Assembly (NCBI RefSeq): GCF_000372465.1
Contig: NZ_AQUZ01000001.1
Span: 186,001-250,000 of the forward strand
Direction of reading: 5' to 3'
Source of the DNA: Kribbella catacumbae DSM 19601
GTDB taxonomy: Bacteria; Actinomycetota; Actinomycetes; Propionibacteriales; Kribbellaceae
Length of the DNA: 64,000 nt
Shown in pieces: positions 53,662 to 61,200 of this stretch (positions within the stretch are counted from its first letter, which is position 1; the number at the start of each line of letters is the position of its first letter). A program made the translations under genes and the position numbers. A model generated the notes under the pieces. It made no database searches, was not told where the DNA came from, and saw only the letters and a program-made list of their open reading frames with translations.

Positions 53662-54398
53662 TTGTGCTGGACCCAGACGTTCGGTTCGACGTACACGGCG
53701 TGGTTGTGCTCCACGTCGCAGTGGACGGGCACGAGCGCCTTCGGCACGATCACCTCGCCGGTGTGGTCGAACGGCAGTCCGGTCCACTCCCGCCACTCGT
53801 CGAGCGAGCCGGCCATCACCATCGAGGTCGGCGCGACCTTGAGGATCTCGGCGCCCGCCTTCACGTGGACCCGCAGCCACGGGTCGACCGGTAGGCCATC
53901 CGCGCGGAACTGCTGGATGTACTCCGTCATCGGCTGGCCGGCGTCTTCCTTGCCATTCGGGCGGACGGGTGCGTAGAGGGTGTCGAGACCCATCGCCGCC
54001 ACGTTTTGGCGCATCGCGGCGAGCATGTCGTGGGACAGTCCACGGCCCAGATGGCTGGCCGCGATAGAGATCTCCAGCGCGCTCGCCACGGTCGGCCGGC
54101 GCCCGTTGCGGTGGTCGGCCACGCCCCACTGCAGCGCACTGTCCCAGCCGCCGGCGGGCAGCTCGGTCCGATCCTCGTCCGGGAACACGAAGGGGATGCT
54201 GCGGCCGTGCGCGACCAGTGTGTCGCCCTCCAGCGCGAGCAGGCAGTGCTCCGGGAACAACTCCGGCACGCGGCCCATCAGCGTGTTGCCGATCGGGTCA
54301 TGCCTCATGAACTCCGGCCAGCCGCCGGAGAACGTCTGCAGTTTCTCTAGCAGCTCAGGCCGCTCGGCCAGAGTGGTGATCACGATCTCGTCGGACAT
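53655..54398 (-). CDS. GNAT-like N-acetyltransferase
   Basis: 247 residues. A central alpha/beta core (CLLALEGDTLVAHGRSIPFVF; ALEISIAASHLGRGLSHDMLAAMRQN with an R/G-x-G-x-S loop) fits the GNAT fold, and the tail VPKALVPVHCDVEHNHAVYVEPNVWVQHNL is typical of a large group of actinobacterial acetyltransferases. Start ATG 54398 lies 44 bases inside the upstream MFS gene, so translation is probably coupled to it. Confidence 0.85.
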   Translation of the reverse strand: MSDEIVITTLAERPELLEKLQTFSGGWPEFMRHDPIGNTLMGRVPELFPEHCLLALEGDTLVAHGRSIPFVFPDEDRTELPAGGWDSALQWGVADHRNGRRPTVASALEISIAASHLGRGLSHDMLAAMRQNVAAMGLDTLYAPVRPNGKEDAGQPMTEYIQQFRADGLPVDPWLRVHVKAGAEILKVAPTSMVMAGSLDEWREWTGLPFDHTGEVIVPKALVPVHCDVEHNHAVYVEPNVWVQHNL

Positions 54399-55596
54399 GC
54401 TCCGCAGTTTCGCAGTCCTCGCCTGCTCGCGCAGCCCGATTTCGCCGTACCAGCAGTACTCCGAGCGCCACCGCCGCGGTCAGCAACCCGGACCCGATCA
54501 GCGTGTTCTCGGCACCGGCCACCGCGATCACCGGTCCGCCGATCAGGTACCCCGCGGAGCTGCTCGCGTTGACCACCACCGACTGTCCCGACAGCAACGC
54601 CCGTCGCTCCGCTCCCGCCGACGATCTCGTGATCAGCATCGAGATCGCCGCGATCCCGAGCACCACGGTCACTCCAGAGAGCGCCGCCAATACTGCGACC
54701 GCGGCCGGAGTCGTCCAGACGCCCATCCCGACCCAGCAGAGCCCCATCAGGGTCCACGAGATCGCTGCGAGCGGCACCGGAGAGATCCGCCTGATCACTG
54801 CCAGAGACGCCATCGTGCCGGCCACTGAACCGACCCCGTAGCCAGACATCCCGGCCGCGAGATACACCCCCGGCTGTCCGCGCTGGGCCCCGATCACCGA
54901 GAGCCCGAGGATGAAGGAGAACCAGGTGAAGCAACCCGCCCCTCGCGCGATCCAGCCGTAGAGCACGTCCTGACGTCCGACCAGACTGCCGCGGATCGAC
55001 GGCATCACGGCCGCGCTCGGAGAGCGCTCCCCCACGATGCCGACTGCCAGCAACCCGGCCGCGAGAACCGTCGCCGCCTCTATCCACAACAACGCGTTGG
55101 CAAGCCCTGCGGCCACCGCCAATGCACCGACCGGCGGGCCTATCACCATCCCGACCCGTCTGATCCCGTCCTGCCAGGTCAGCAACATCACTGCGCGGTC
55201 CTCGCCCCAACGATCGCCAGTGTCGGCCAGTAGGGCGCTCCGGCCGGGATTCGAGAGCGCATCTCCACAACCCAGCAGCAATCCGCCCGCGATCAGCACG
55301 GCGGCATGCAGCACCCCGAGCGCGGCTGCTGCCGGAACCATCGCCAACGCCACCGCCTGAAACGCCGCCACCACGGCAAGCCGGCTTCCTGAATCGACCC
55401 ACTGCCTCGCCCGCCGCGCCCACCAAGGTGACAACAGGACAGGCAACCCGGCAGCACCGCTGGCCAGTCCGGTCGCCGCCACCGAGCCCGTCTCCTGCAG
55501 CACCACCAAGGGCAACGCGATCTGCGCGATCCTGAACGCCAGGTCCGCGGAACCACCGCCTGCCAGCAGAAACAACGCATCCCGACGAGTGCTCAC
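54355..55596 (-). CDS. MFS transporter
   Basis: 413 residues with about 12 hydrophobic helices and no large soluble domain. The N-terminus MSTRRDALFLLAGGGSADLAFRIAQIALPLVVLQETG and the loop SWWARRARQWVDSGSRL-like (WWARRARQWVDSGSRL) are typical of the MFS_3-type effluxers. It is divergent from a LysR regulator gene (73 bases between starts) and overlaps the GNAT gene, so MFS and GNAT likely form an export-plus-modification pair controlled by the LysR protein (inferred). Confidence 0.87.
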   Translation of the reverse strand: MSTRRDALFLLAGGGSADLAFRIAQIALPLVVLQETGSVAATGLASGAAGLPVLLSPWWARRARQWVDSGSRLAVVAAFQAVALAMVPAAAALGVLHAAVLIAGGLLLGCGDALSNPGRSALLADTGDRWGEDRAVMLLTWQDGIRRVGMVIGPPVGALAVAAGLANALLWIEAATVLAAGLLAVGIVGERSPSAAVMPSIRGSLVGRQDVLYGWIARGAGCFTWFSFILGLSVIGAQRGQPGVYLAAGMSGYGVGSVAGTMASLAVIRRISPVPLAAISWTLMGLCWVGMGVWTTPAAVAVLAALSGVTVVLGIAAISMLITRSSAGAERRALLSGQSVVVNASSSAGYLIGGPVIAVAGAENTLIGSGLLTAAVALGVLLVRRNRAARAGEDCETAEHVRRDRDHHSGRAA

Positions 55597-55669
55597 ACGA
55601 TCGATCGTCGGTCACTTCGGGCCCGACTGGTAGCCAGCGGCAACTACCGACCTGCCATAGGCTGTACCT

Positions 55670-56548
55670 ATGGCTTCATCACCATCGGTCGAGGATCTCC
55701 GGCTGGTCCTGACGATCAGCCGCACCGGTTCGGTCGGTACCGCGGCGCGGGAACTGCGGATCTCCCAGCCGTCCGCCTCGCAACGCCTGTCCCGGCTGGA
55801 ACGCGCCTGCGACACCCAGCTCTTCTTCCGCGACACCCGGGGCGCGAGGCCGACCCCCGCCGGCACCGAACTCGCCCGCCGCGCGGAGCACATCCTCGGC
55901 CATCTGGAGGAGGTGTACGACGCCACCCGTGCGGCCGCCGCCGGGAGACGCCTCGTCGTCGGCACCTTCGTGAGCCTGGCGCCGATCCTGTTCCCTGTCC
56001 TCGACGCCGAGCTCTCCGACATCGACATCGAGCAGGTTGCCGACCACGGCCAGCAGCTCGCCGGAATGGTTGCCGAAGGCACCATGGACGCCGCCTTCAT
56101 CGCGATCGCCGACCAGATGGTGCTGCCCCGCGGCGCGGTCGCCCGCCCGGTCGGCCGGGACGAACTCGTCCTCTTCGTACCGCGCGGCGTCGCACCGCCC
56201 GGCACCGGCCGGCAGCCGCTCAGAGAGCGCGATCTCCCGTTCTCGACCTACGATCGCGGCGCCGACCAGATCCGCGCCCGCCTGATCGCCCTCGGCGCCA
56301 ACGCCCGTCGCGGCGTCACCCTCGGAACCACCGTCGCCATGGCCAGACACCGCTCCCAACTGGCCCTGATCCCCCGGAGCGCGCTCTCCCACGAACTCCG
56401 CCCCGGCGAACGGCTCGTCCCTGCCCCGTTCCGCTACCGCCTCACCCTCACCCTGGTCACCGGACCCACGCCGCCGGCCCGACTCCTTGCCCTCCTCCCC
56501 CAACTCCGGGATGCCCTACATCTGTCCCCGGTCCGCCGATCCGGCTGA
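55670..56548 (+). CDS. LysR-family transcriptional regulator
   Basis: 292 residues with an N-terminal HTH (VEDLRLVLTISRTGSVGTAARELRISQPSASQRLSRLERACDTQLFFRDTRG) and a C-terminal periplasmic-binding-like effector domain. ATG 55670. It is read away from the MFS/GNAT pair and probably regulates them. Confidence 0.9.
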   Translation: MASSPSVEDLRLVLTISRTGSVGTAARELRISQPSASQRLSRLERACDTQLFFRDTRGARPTPAGTELARRAEHILGHLEEVYDATRAAAAGRRLVVGTFVSLAPILFPVLDAELSDIDIEQVADHGQQLAGMVAEGTMDAAFIAIADQMVLPRGAVARPVGRDELVLFVPRGVAPPGTGRQPLRERDLPFSTYDRGADQIRARLIALGANARRGVTLGTTVAMARHRSQLALIPRSALSHELRPGERLVPAPFRYRLTLTLVTGPTPPARLLALLPQLRDALHLSPVRRSG

Positions 56549-56640
56549 ACCCGGCCTGTGTTGTTGAGGACTCAGCTATGGCGGTGGACGCCTCCGCGAC
56601 GTAGAACTGCGGATGTACCTACTTTTCACCGGGAGGGATC

Positions 56641-57063
56641 ATGTTCAGTCGTTCCACTGCCATCGCGGCAAGCGTCGTCCTGGGGATCTCCGCCTTCGCC
56701 GTACCGGCCGCCACCGCAGCTCCGGCCATCCCCTTGAGCGGCGGCCAGGAGACCACCCCCGCCGACGAGGACGGTCACGGCTTCTTCACCTACTCGATCG
56801 AGGGCACGATGTTCTGCTGGACCCTCAGCTGGAAGAACATCGCCACCCCCACCGCCGCCCACATCCACGTCGGCGCACGCCACGTGGCCGGCCCCGTCGT
56901 AATCCCGCTGGACACCGACGGCCTGCCCGGGCCTGAGATGACGGGCTGCAGAACGATCACTCCCCAACTAGCCGCGGCGATCAGCGCAGACCCTGGCGCC
57001 TACTACGCCAACGTCCACAACACCACCTTCCCCGCAGGCGCCATCCGCGGCCAACTGAAGTAA
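56641..57063 (+). CDS. Secreted CHRD-domain protein
   Basis: 140 residues. Signal peptide MFSRSTAIAASVVLGISAFAVPAATA; the mature part is one CHRD domain (SGGQETTPADEDGHGFFTYSIEG, AAHIHVGARHVAGPVVIPL, and the C-terminal YYANVHNTTFPAGAIRGQLK), found in chordin and in many secreted bacterial proteins. Function unknown. ATG 56641 is preceded by CGGGAGGGATC. Confidence 0.93.
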   Translation: MFSRSTAIAASVVLGISAFAVPAATAAPAIPLSGGQETTPADEDGHGFFTYSIEGTMFCWTLSWKNIATPTAAHIHVGARHVAGPVVIPLDTDGLPGPEMTGCRTITPQLAAAISADPGAYYANVHNTTFPAGAIRGQLK

Positions 57064-57392
57064 CCCGCCCATCTCCTCAGCTCCACCCTGCGAAGAACGC
57101 CAAGCCGGCAACAACGCGGACAGCTACGCCCGGCCGGGCATCCCCGGCCGGGCGTACCGCAGTACGGGCTGGACCCCGAAGCCATCGCGGAGATGCAGGC
57201 CATCAAACCAGCGCGTACTGCGTGGGTGAAGGCGAGGAACTCCGTAAGCTCTTCATCCGACTCGAAGGTGCCCGCGGCAAGGTCGTCGACCGATCCGATC
57301 GGCTGCGTGTTCTTCGCCGCGAGCAAATCGTCGACAAGCAGCCGCGGCCGCGCCGGAGGAATACCTGATAGGTCAGCACTGCGTGTACCCAC
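57003..57392 (-). pseudogene. Antitoxin-like ORF with decayed C-terminus
   Basis: From GTG 57392, six bases after GGAGGAGG, the first 56 residues read MGTRSADLSGIPPARPRLLVDDLLAAKNTQPIGSVDDLAAGTFESDEELTEFLAFTHA. This looks like a small actinobacterial antitoxin-type protein (LVDDLLAAKxTxPIxSVDDLAxDxFxSDEELxEFLA pattern) usually followed by a PIN-domain toxin. Here the frame then changes character and runs antisense into the CHRD gene, and no toxin gene follows. Probably a remnant of a toxin-antitoxin module. The family assignment is from memory of the pattern. Confidence 0.5.
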
Positions 57393-57444
57393 GGGCGACC
57401 TCCTCCTCCGGAAACTGAACTCGGTCAACCTAATGCTCGCGACG
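57064..57444. other. 381-base gap between CHRD and M20 peptidase genes
   Basis: Apart from the antitoxin-like ORF (minus, to 57392) nothing is supported. On the plus strand, 57163-57213 reads VPQYGLDPEAIAEMQAIKPA, a coding-like fragment without start or family. Confidence 0.4.
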
Positions 57445-58773
57445 TCAGGCCTGGTCGAAGAAGCGATCCAGCACCCGGGAACCGAACTCCAGCGAGGCGG
57501 TGGGGACGCGCTCGTCGATGCCGTGGAACATGCCCATGAAGTCCAGGTCCGGCGGCAGCTGCAGCGGTACGAAACCGAAGCAGCGCACCCCGAGACGGGA
57601 CCACGACTTGGCATCCGTGCCACCCGACATCAGCAGCGGGGCGGTACGGCTCTGCGGATCCTCGGCCGCCAGGCACGCCTTCATCGTCTCGACCAGGCGA
57701 CCGTCGAACCCGGTCTCCAGCGCGATGTCCTCGATCACTGTCTCGCGCTGCACCTTGTCACCAATCAGCTCGTCGATGGTGGCGAAGAACTCGTCCTCGT
57801 ACCCCGGCAGGAACCGCCCGTCGACATGCGCCTCCGCGTCGCCGGGGATGACGTTGACCTTGTAGCCGGCGCTCAGCATCGTCGGGTTGGCCGTGTTGCG
57901 GATGGTTGCCCCGAACATCCGGCTGAAGCTGCCCAGCTTGGACAGCGTCTCGGTCATGTCCTCGGGGTCGAGCTCCGTACCGAGGACGTCCTCGAGCGTC
58001 TTCAGGAACTCGTTCACGGTCGGCGTCATCCGCAGCGGCCACTCGTGGTTCCCGATCCGGGTGACGGCCTCGACCAGGTTCGTCACCGCGTTGTCCTTGT
58101 TGATCATCGAGCCGTGCCCGGCCGTCCCGCGCGCCTTCAAGCGCATCCAGTTCATGCCCTTCTCGGCCGTCTCGATCAGGTAGAGCCGAACGTCGTCCTT
58201 GACCGTGAGCGAGAACCCGCCCACCTCGCCGATCCCCTCGGTGCAGTCGGCGACTGTGTCCGGGTGGTTCTTGATCAGCCACTGCGCGCCGTACAGGCCG
58301 CCGGCCTCCTCGTCCGCGGTGAACACCAGCCGCACCGGCCGCCGCGGCTTGACCCCCGCCCGCTGTCGCGCCCGGACCACCGACAGCACCATCGCGTCGA
58401 AGTCCTTCATGTCGACCGCCCCGCGACCCCAGACACACCCGTCGAAGATCTCCCCGGCGAACGGATCCACCTTCCAGTCCTTCGGATCAGCCGGTACGAC
58501 GTCCAGATGCCCGTGCACCAGCAGCGGTTCGGCGTCCTGGTCCTCCCCCTCCCAGTGCGCCACCAGAGAGGCCCGCCCCGGCTCCGACTCATAAATCGTC
58601 GACTCGATCCCGACCTCATCGAGCTTGGCCGCCACATACTCCGCGGCGTCCCGCTCCCCGTTGCTCTTCCCATTGCCGTAGTTGGTGGTATCAAACCGAA
58701 TCAGCTCACTACAGAGCTCCACCACCTCGGCGTCGGCGATGTACGGTCGGTCAGCGGTCCCCGGAGCAGTCAT
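57445..58773 (-). CDS. M20-family metallopeptidase (dipeptidase/ArgE type)
   Basis: 442 residues. Dizinc motifs: HGHLDVVPAD (first His and Asp), WGRGAVDMKDF with Asp, EEAGG with the catalytic Glu and zinc Glu, and the C-terminal MSGGTDAKSWSRLG. A central dimerisation domain (about 190-340) has AHVDGRFLPGYEDEFF. It is a cytoplasmic aminoacylase or dipeptidase. ATG 58773 (MTAPGTADRPYIADAEVVELC). No neighbour clarifies its substrate. Confidence 0.93.
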   Translation of the reverse strand: MTAPGTADRPYIADAEVVELCSELIRFDTTNYGNGKSNGERDAAEYVAAKLDEVGIESTIYESEPGRASLVAHWEGEDQDAEPLLVHGHLDVVPADPKDWKVDPFAGEIFDGCVWGRGAVDMKDFDAMVLSVVRARQRAGVKPRRPVRLVFTADEEAGGLYGAQWLIKNHPDTVADCTEGIGEVGGFSLTVKDDVRLYLIETAEKGMNWMRLKARGTAGHGSMINKDNAVTNLVEAVTRIGNHEWPLRMTPTVNEFLKTLEDVLGTELDPEDMTETLSKLGSFSRMFGATIRNTANPTMLSAGYKVNVIPGDAEAHVDGRFLPGYEDEFFATIDELIGDKVQRETVIEDIALETGFDGRLVETMKACLAAEDPQSRTAPLLMSGGTDAKSWSRLGVRCFGFVPLQLPPDLDFMGMFHGIDERVPTASLEFGSRVLDRFFDQA

Positions 58774-58879
58774 AGCTCTATCCTCTCCCACCCTCGGCCG
58801 ACGGTCGCGGCGGCCATCGGGGGCCCGCGCCGTCGCTCCTGGACGGGACCACGCCTCCCATACCCGTTACATCGCTCGC

Positions 58880-59143
58880 ATGACCTGCTACGGAACCGGG
58901 TACGAGACGACCATGAGGGGCGACCGGGTAGAGATCGTCATTGACACCGGCAACGGGGTGTCGACGTACGAGATCGCCGCGACCAAGGCCGGCCGCCGGG
59001 TCGAGATCAATACCACCCGCAACCTCACCGAGGTGGTCGAGGTGACCCGGTCCGGCAAGCCCATCCGCACCGCGCGCTTCATCACCGCCAGGGTGATCGC
59101 CTTGGTCGAACACCCCGCGCCGAACGGATCCACACCGGCGTGA
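58880..59143 (+). CDS. Small protein of unknown function
   Basis: 87 residues: MTCYGTGYETTMRGDRVEIVIDTGNGVSTYEIAATKAGRRVEI..., mostly beta strands, with Cys3 the only cysteine. No recognised family. ATG 58880 has no clear ribosome site. It reads in the same direction as, and 19 bases before, the EndoV-like gene. Confidence 0.6.
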   Translation: MTCYGTGYETTMRGDRVEIVIDTGNGVSTYEIAATKAGRRVEINTTRNLTEVVEVTRSGKPIRTARFITARVIALVEHPAPNGSTPA

Positions 59144-59162
59144 CGGCACCGCAGCCATTGTC

Positions 59163-59837
59163 ATGAGCCCGGCCTGGCCCACCGAGCCTGATGAACTGAT
59201 CTCACTCCAGGTCGCCCTCGGTGGTGAGACTCCTGGGCCGTGGAACCCGCCGGCCGAGTACCTCACCGGCGGCGCATGGATCTGCTTCCCGCGTGGGCTT
59301 TCAGGCCCAGGATCGCCGGGAGATCAGGCCTGGGCCGCCGCGGTCGTCATGGATGGCCCACGCATCGTCGCGCGGCACCTGATCGAGGGACGGACCCCGT
59401 CCGCCTACATCCCCGGCCTGCTGGCACTCCGCCTCGGTCCGCTGCTGGAGGTCGTCGTACGGCGCCTCGTGCCGGCGCCCGACGTACTCCTCCTGGACGC
59501 GACCGGGCGTGATCACCCACGCCGATGCGGATTGGCCACGCACCTGGGCGCCGTACTGGATCAGCCCACGGTCGGCGTGACCCACCGCCCGTTGAACGCA
59601 TCCGGAGCCTGGCCGGCCGACGAGCCAGGCGCGACATCGCCATTGGTCATCGGAACCGAGCAGGTCGCGACCTGGCTGCGGACGAGACCGGGCACCCGGC
59701 CGCTCGTCGTACACCCAGGCTGGCGGACCGACCTCGACTCCGCCTGCCAGATCGTCTCGGCGTCGCTCGGCCGGCACCGGACGCCGGAGCCTCTCCGACG
59801 AGCCCGCCAGGCCGCCCGACGAGCCCGCGCCGACTGA
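59163..59837 (+). CDS. Endonuclease V-fold protein with degenerate catalytic site
   Basis: 224 residues that align with endonuclease V along their length: YIPGLLALRLGP (82-93), LLLDATGRDHPRRCGLATHLG (110-129), TVGVTHRPL and GWRTDLDSA (186-194), against YIPGFLSFREYP, VFVDGHGISHPRRLGVASH, TIGVAKKRL and GHRVSVDSA in the E. coli enzyme. By eye, the catalytic Glu (FREYP) is Leu91, the His (GHR) is Trp187 and the first Asp (GADV) is Trp39; only Asp112 remains. The protein is probably not a normal inosine-specific nuclease. ATG 59163. Confidence 0.85.
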   Translation: MSPAWPTEPDELISLQVALGGETPGPWNPPAEYLTGGAWICFPRGLSGPGSPGDQAWAAAVVMDGPRIVARHLIEGRTPSAYIPGLLALRLGPLLEVVVRRLVPAPDVLLLDATGRDHPRRCGLATHLGAVLDQPTVGVTHRPLNASGAWPADEPGATSPLVIGTEQVATWLRTRPGTRPLVVHPGWRTDLDSACQIVSASLGRHRTPEPLRRARQAARRARAD

Positions 59838-59874
59838 GCCGGGGTGGTTTGATGGGATTCGTGAAGGAGGACAG

Positions 59875-60639
59875 ATGGCGGTTCCTGGACGGCACGTACC
59901 GATCAACGCGCCCGCCGAGCTGGCCGACACCGAGTTGTTCGCGATCGACGCCTACCTGCGGGAGTTCGAGTCCCCGGTGGTCGAGGTCGACGAAGAGCAG
60001 CGGCGCGTGGCGTTGCGCCGTACGGCGTTCTTCCCTGGCGGCGGCGGTCAGCCGCACGACATCGGACAGTTCCAATGGTCCGACGGCAGCGCGCCGGTCA
60101 CCCGGGTCAAGCGCGACGGCCGGCTGATCTGGCACTGGCTCGACGCCGACCACCTGCCCGATCCTGGCGCCGAGGTCCACGGCGAGCTCGACTGGACCCG
60201 CCGGCATCTGACCATGCGGACTCACACCGCCCTGCACATCCTCTGCGGCGTGATCTGGGCCGACCACGGCGTACCCGTGACCGGCGGCAACATGGACCCC
60301 GGCAAGGGCCGGCTCGACTTCGCCTTCGACGCGATGTCGGCCGAGTTCGGCCGCCGGATCGAGGCCCGGATCAACGCGGAGATCGCGGCCGCCCGCGAGA
60401 TCGTCGTCGACTTCGTCGGCCGCGAGGTCGCCGACGCCGACCCGGCCCTGATCCGGATCGCCGCCCACCTGATCCCGCGCGAGATCGACCCGCTCCGGGT
60501 GATCGACATCGTCGGCCTCGACAAACAGGCCGACGGCGGCACCCACGTCCTCAGCACCGCCGAGGTCGGCTCCGTGTCCGTCACCGGCACCGAATCCCGC
60601 GGCAAGGCCAACAAACGCATCCGCCTCGAACTCCGCTAA
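59875..60639 (+). CDS. Alanyl-tRNA editing protein (AlaX type)
   Basis: 254 residues, free-standing homologue of the AlaRS editing domain, which deacylates mis-charged Ser- or Gly-tRNA(Ala). The OB-like N-terminal half (FFPGGGGQPHDIGQF) and zinc motif HTALH (117-121) are typical. The second motif, CGGTH in AlaRS, is DGGTH (220-224) here, so one zinc ligand is Asp; some AlaX proteins are known with such variants. ATG 59875 follows AAGGAGGACAG. Possibly co-transcribed with the EndoV-like gene 37 bases upstream. Confidence 0.9.
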   Translation: MAVPGRHVPINAPAELADTELFAIDAYLREFESPVVEVDEEQRRVALRRTAFFPGGGGQPHDIGQFQWSDGSAPVTRVKRDGRLIWHWLDADHLPDPGAEVHGELDWTRRHLTMRTHTALHILCGVIWADHGVPVTGGNMDPGKGRLDFAFDAMSAEFGRRIEARINAEIAAAREIVVDFVGREVADADPALIRIAAHLIPREIDPLRVIDIVGLDKQADGGTHVLSTAEVGSVSVTGTESRGKANKRIRLELR

Positions 60640-60758
60640 CCCCCGCAGCCGCACACACCACCCCGTACGCCGTCCCATCCGCACCCGCCCCACCGGTACG
60701 CCGAGCGGTCCCAGACCCGCCGCCCGAGGCCGCCAGCACCCCAAGACCTCCCGATGTG

Positions 60759-60790
60759 AATTTCACCCGTGGAGTTTGCTAAGGTTCTCC
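60759..60790 (+). promoter_or_regulatory. Candidate promoter for tRNA-Leu
   Basis: GAATTT...TTTGCTAAGGTTC upstream of the tRNA, with TAAGGT a good actinobacterial -10 hexamer about 45 bases before the mature 5' end; the -35 is weak. Confidence 0.35.
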
Positions 60791-60829
60791 AGTCAACGTC
60801 GCTCAGCATCACCGAGCGGCAGACCACTC

Positions 60830-60914
60830 GTCCGGGTGGCGGAATGGCAGACGCGCTAGCTTGAGGTGCTAGTGTCCTTTACGGGACGTGGGGGTTCAAG
60901 TCCCCCCTCGGACA
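60830..60914 (+). tRNA. tRNA-Leu (anticodon GAG)
   Basis: 85-base class II tRNA. Acceptor GTCCGGG pairs with CTCGGAC (one G-T), discriminator A60914. The anticodon loop TTGAGGT between CTAGC and GCTAG gives GAG (reads CUC/CUU). A long variable arm (GTCC/GGGAC) and T arm GGGGGTTCAAGTCCCCC follow. CCA is not encoded. Decayed gene material begins directly downstream. Confidence 0.95.
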
Positions 60915-60955
60915 CGCAGGCTAACCACACGCGGGGCACTGATCGAAACGTCGAT

Positions 60956-61140
60956 GCGGGTGCGGTTGCACGCGATCCCGACGGTTCTGGTCGGCTTCAT
61001 CCTGTTTCCGTGGGCAGAGGCAGCCGACGTACCGCGTGGCTATGTCGAGCTGATCCAGGACGCACCCGACGAGCTGACCACCCAGTGTGCTGTGCTTTCC
61101 AGTCCCACGGGTGCGCCGGCCCTCCCGAACCTGCTCGGAC
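60956..61140 (+). pseudogene. Fragment of a BBE-type FAD-linked oxidase
   Basis: The plus-strand frame reads PTVLVGFILFPWAEAADVPRGYVELIQDAPDELTTQCAVLSSPTG, which resembles the middle of berberine-bridge-like flavin oxidoreductases (pattern G-x-x-x-x-P-x-x-x-A-x-x-V-x-R-x-Y-x-x-x-x-x-D-A-P-D-E-L-T-T). No FAD-binding N-terminal domain or C-terminal BBE domain is present, and after 61140 the similarity stops. A gene remnant lying immediately 3' of tRNA-Leu; 60915-61200 contains no intact gene. Confidence 0.6.
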
Positions 61141-61200
61141 CGAGCGTGCCGCGTGCGCAAGTCATGTCGAGGGCCATCCGTGGCGCGGGGTCCACGGTCG

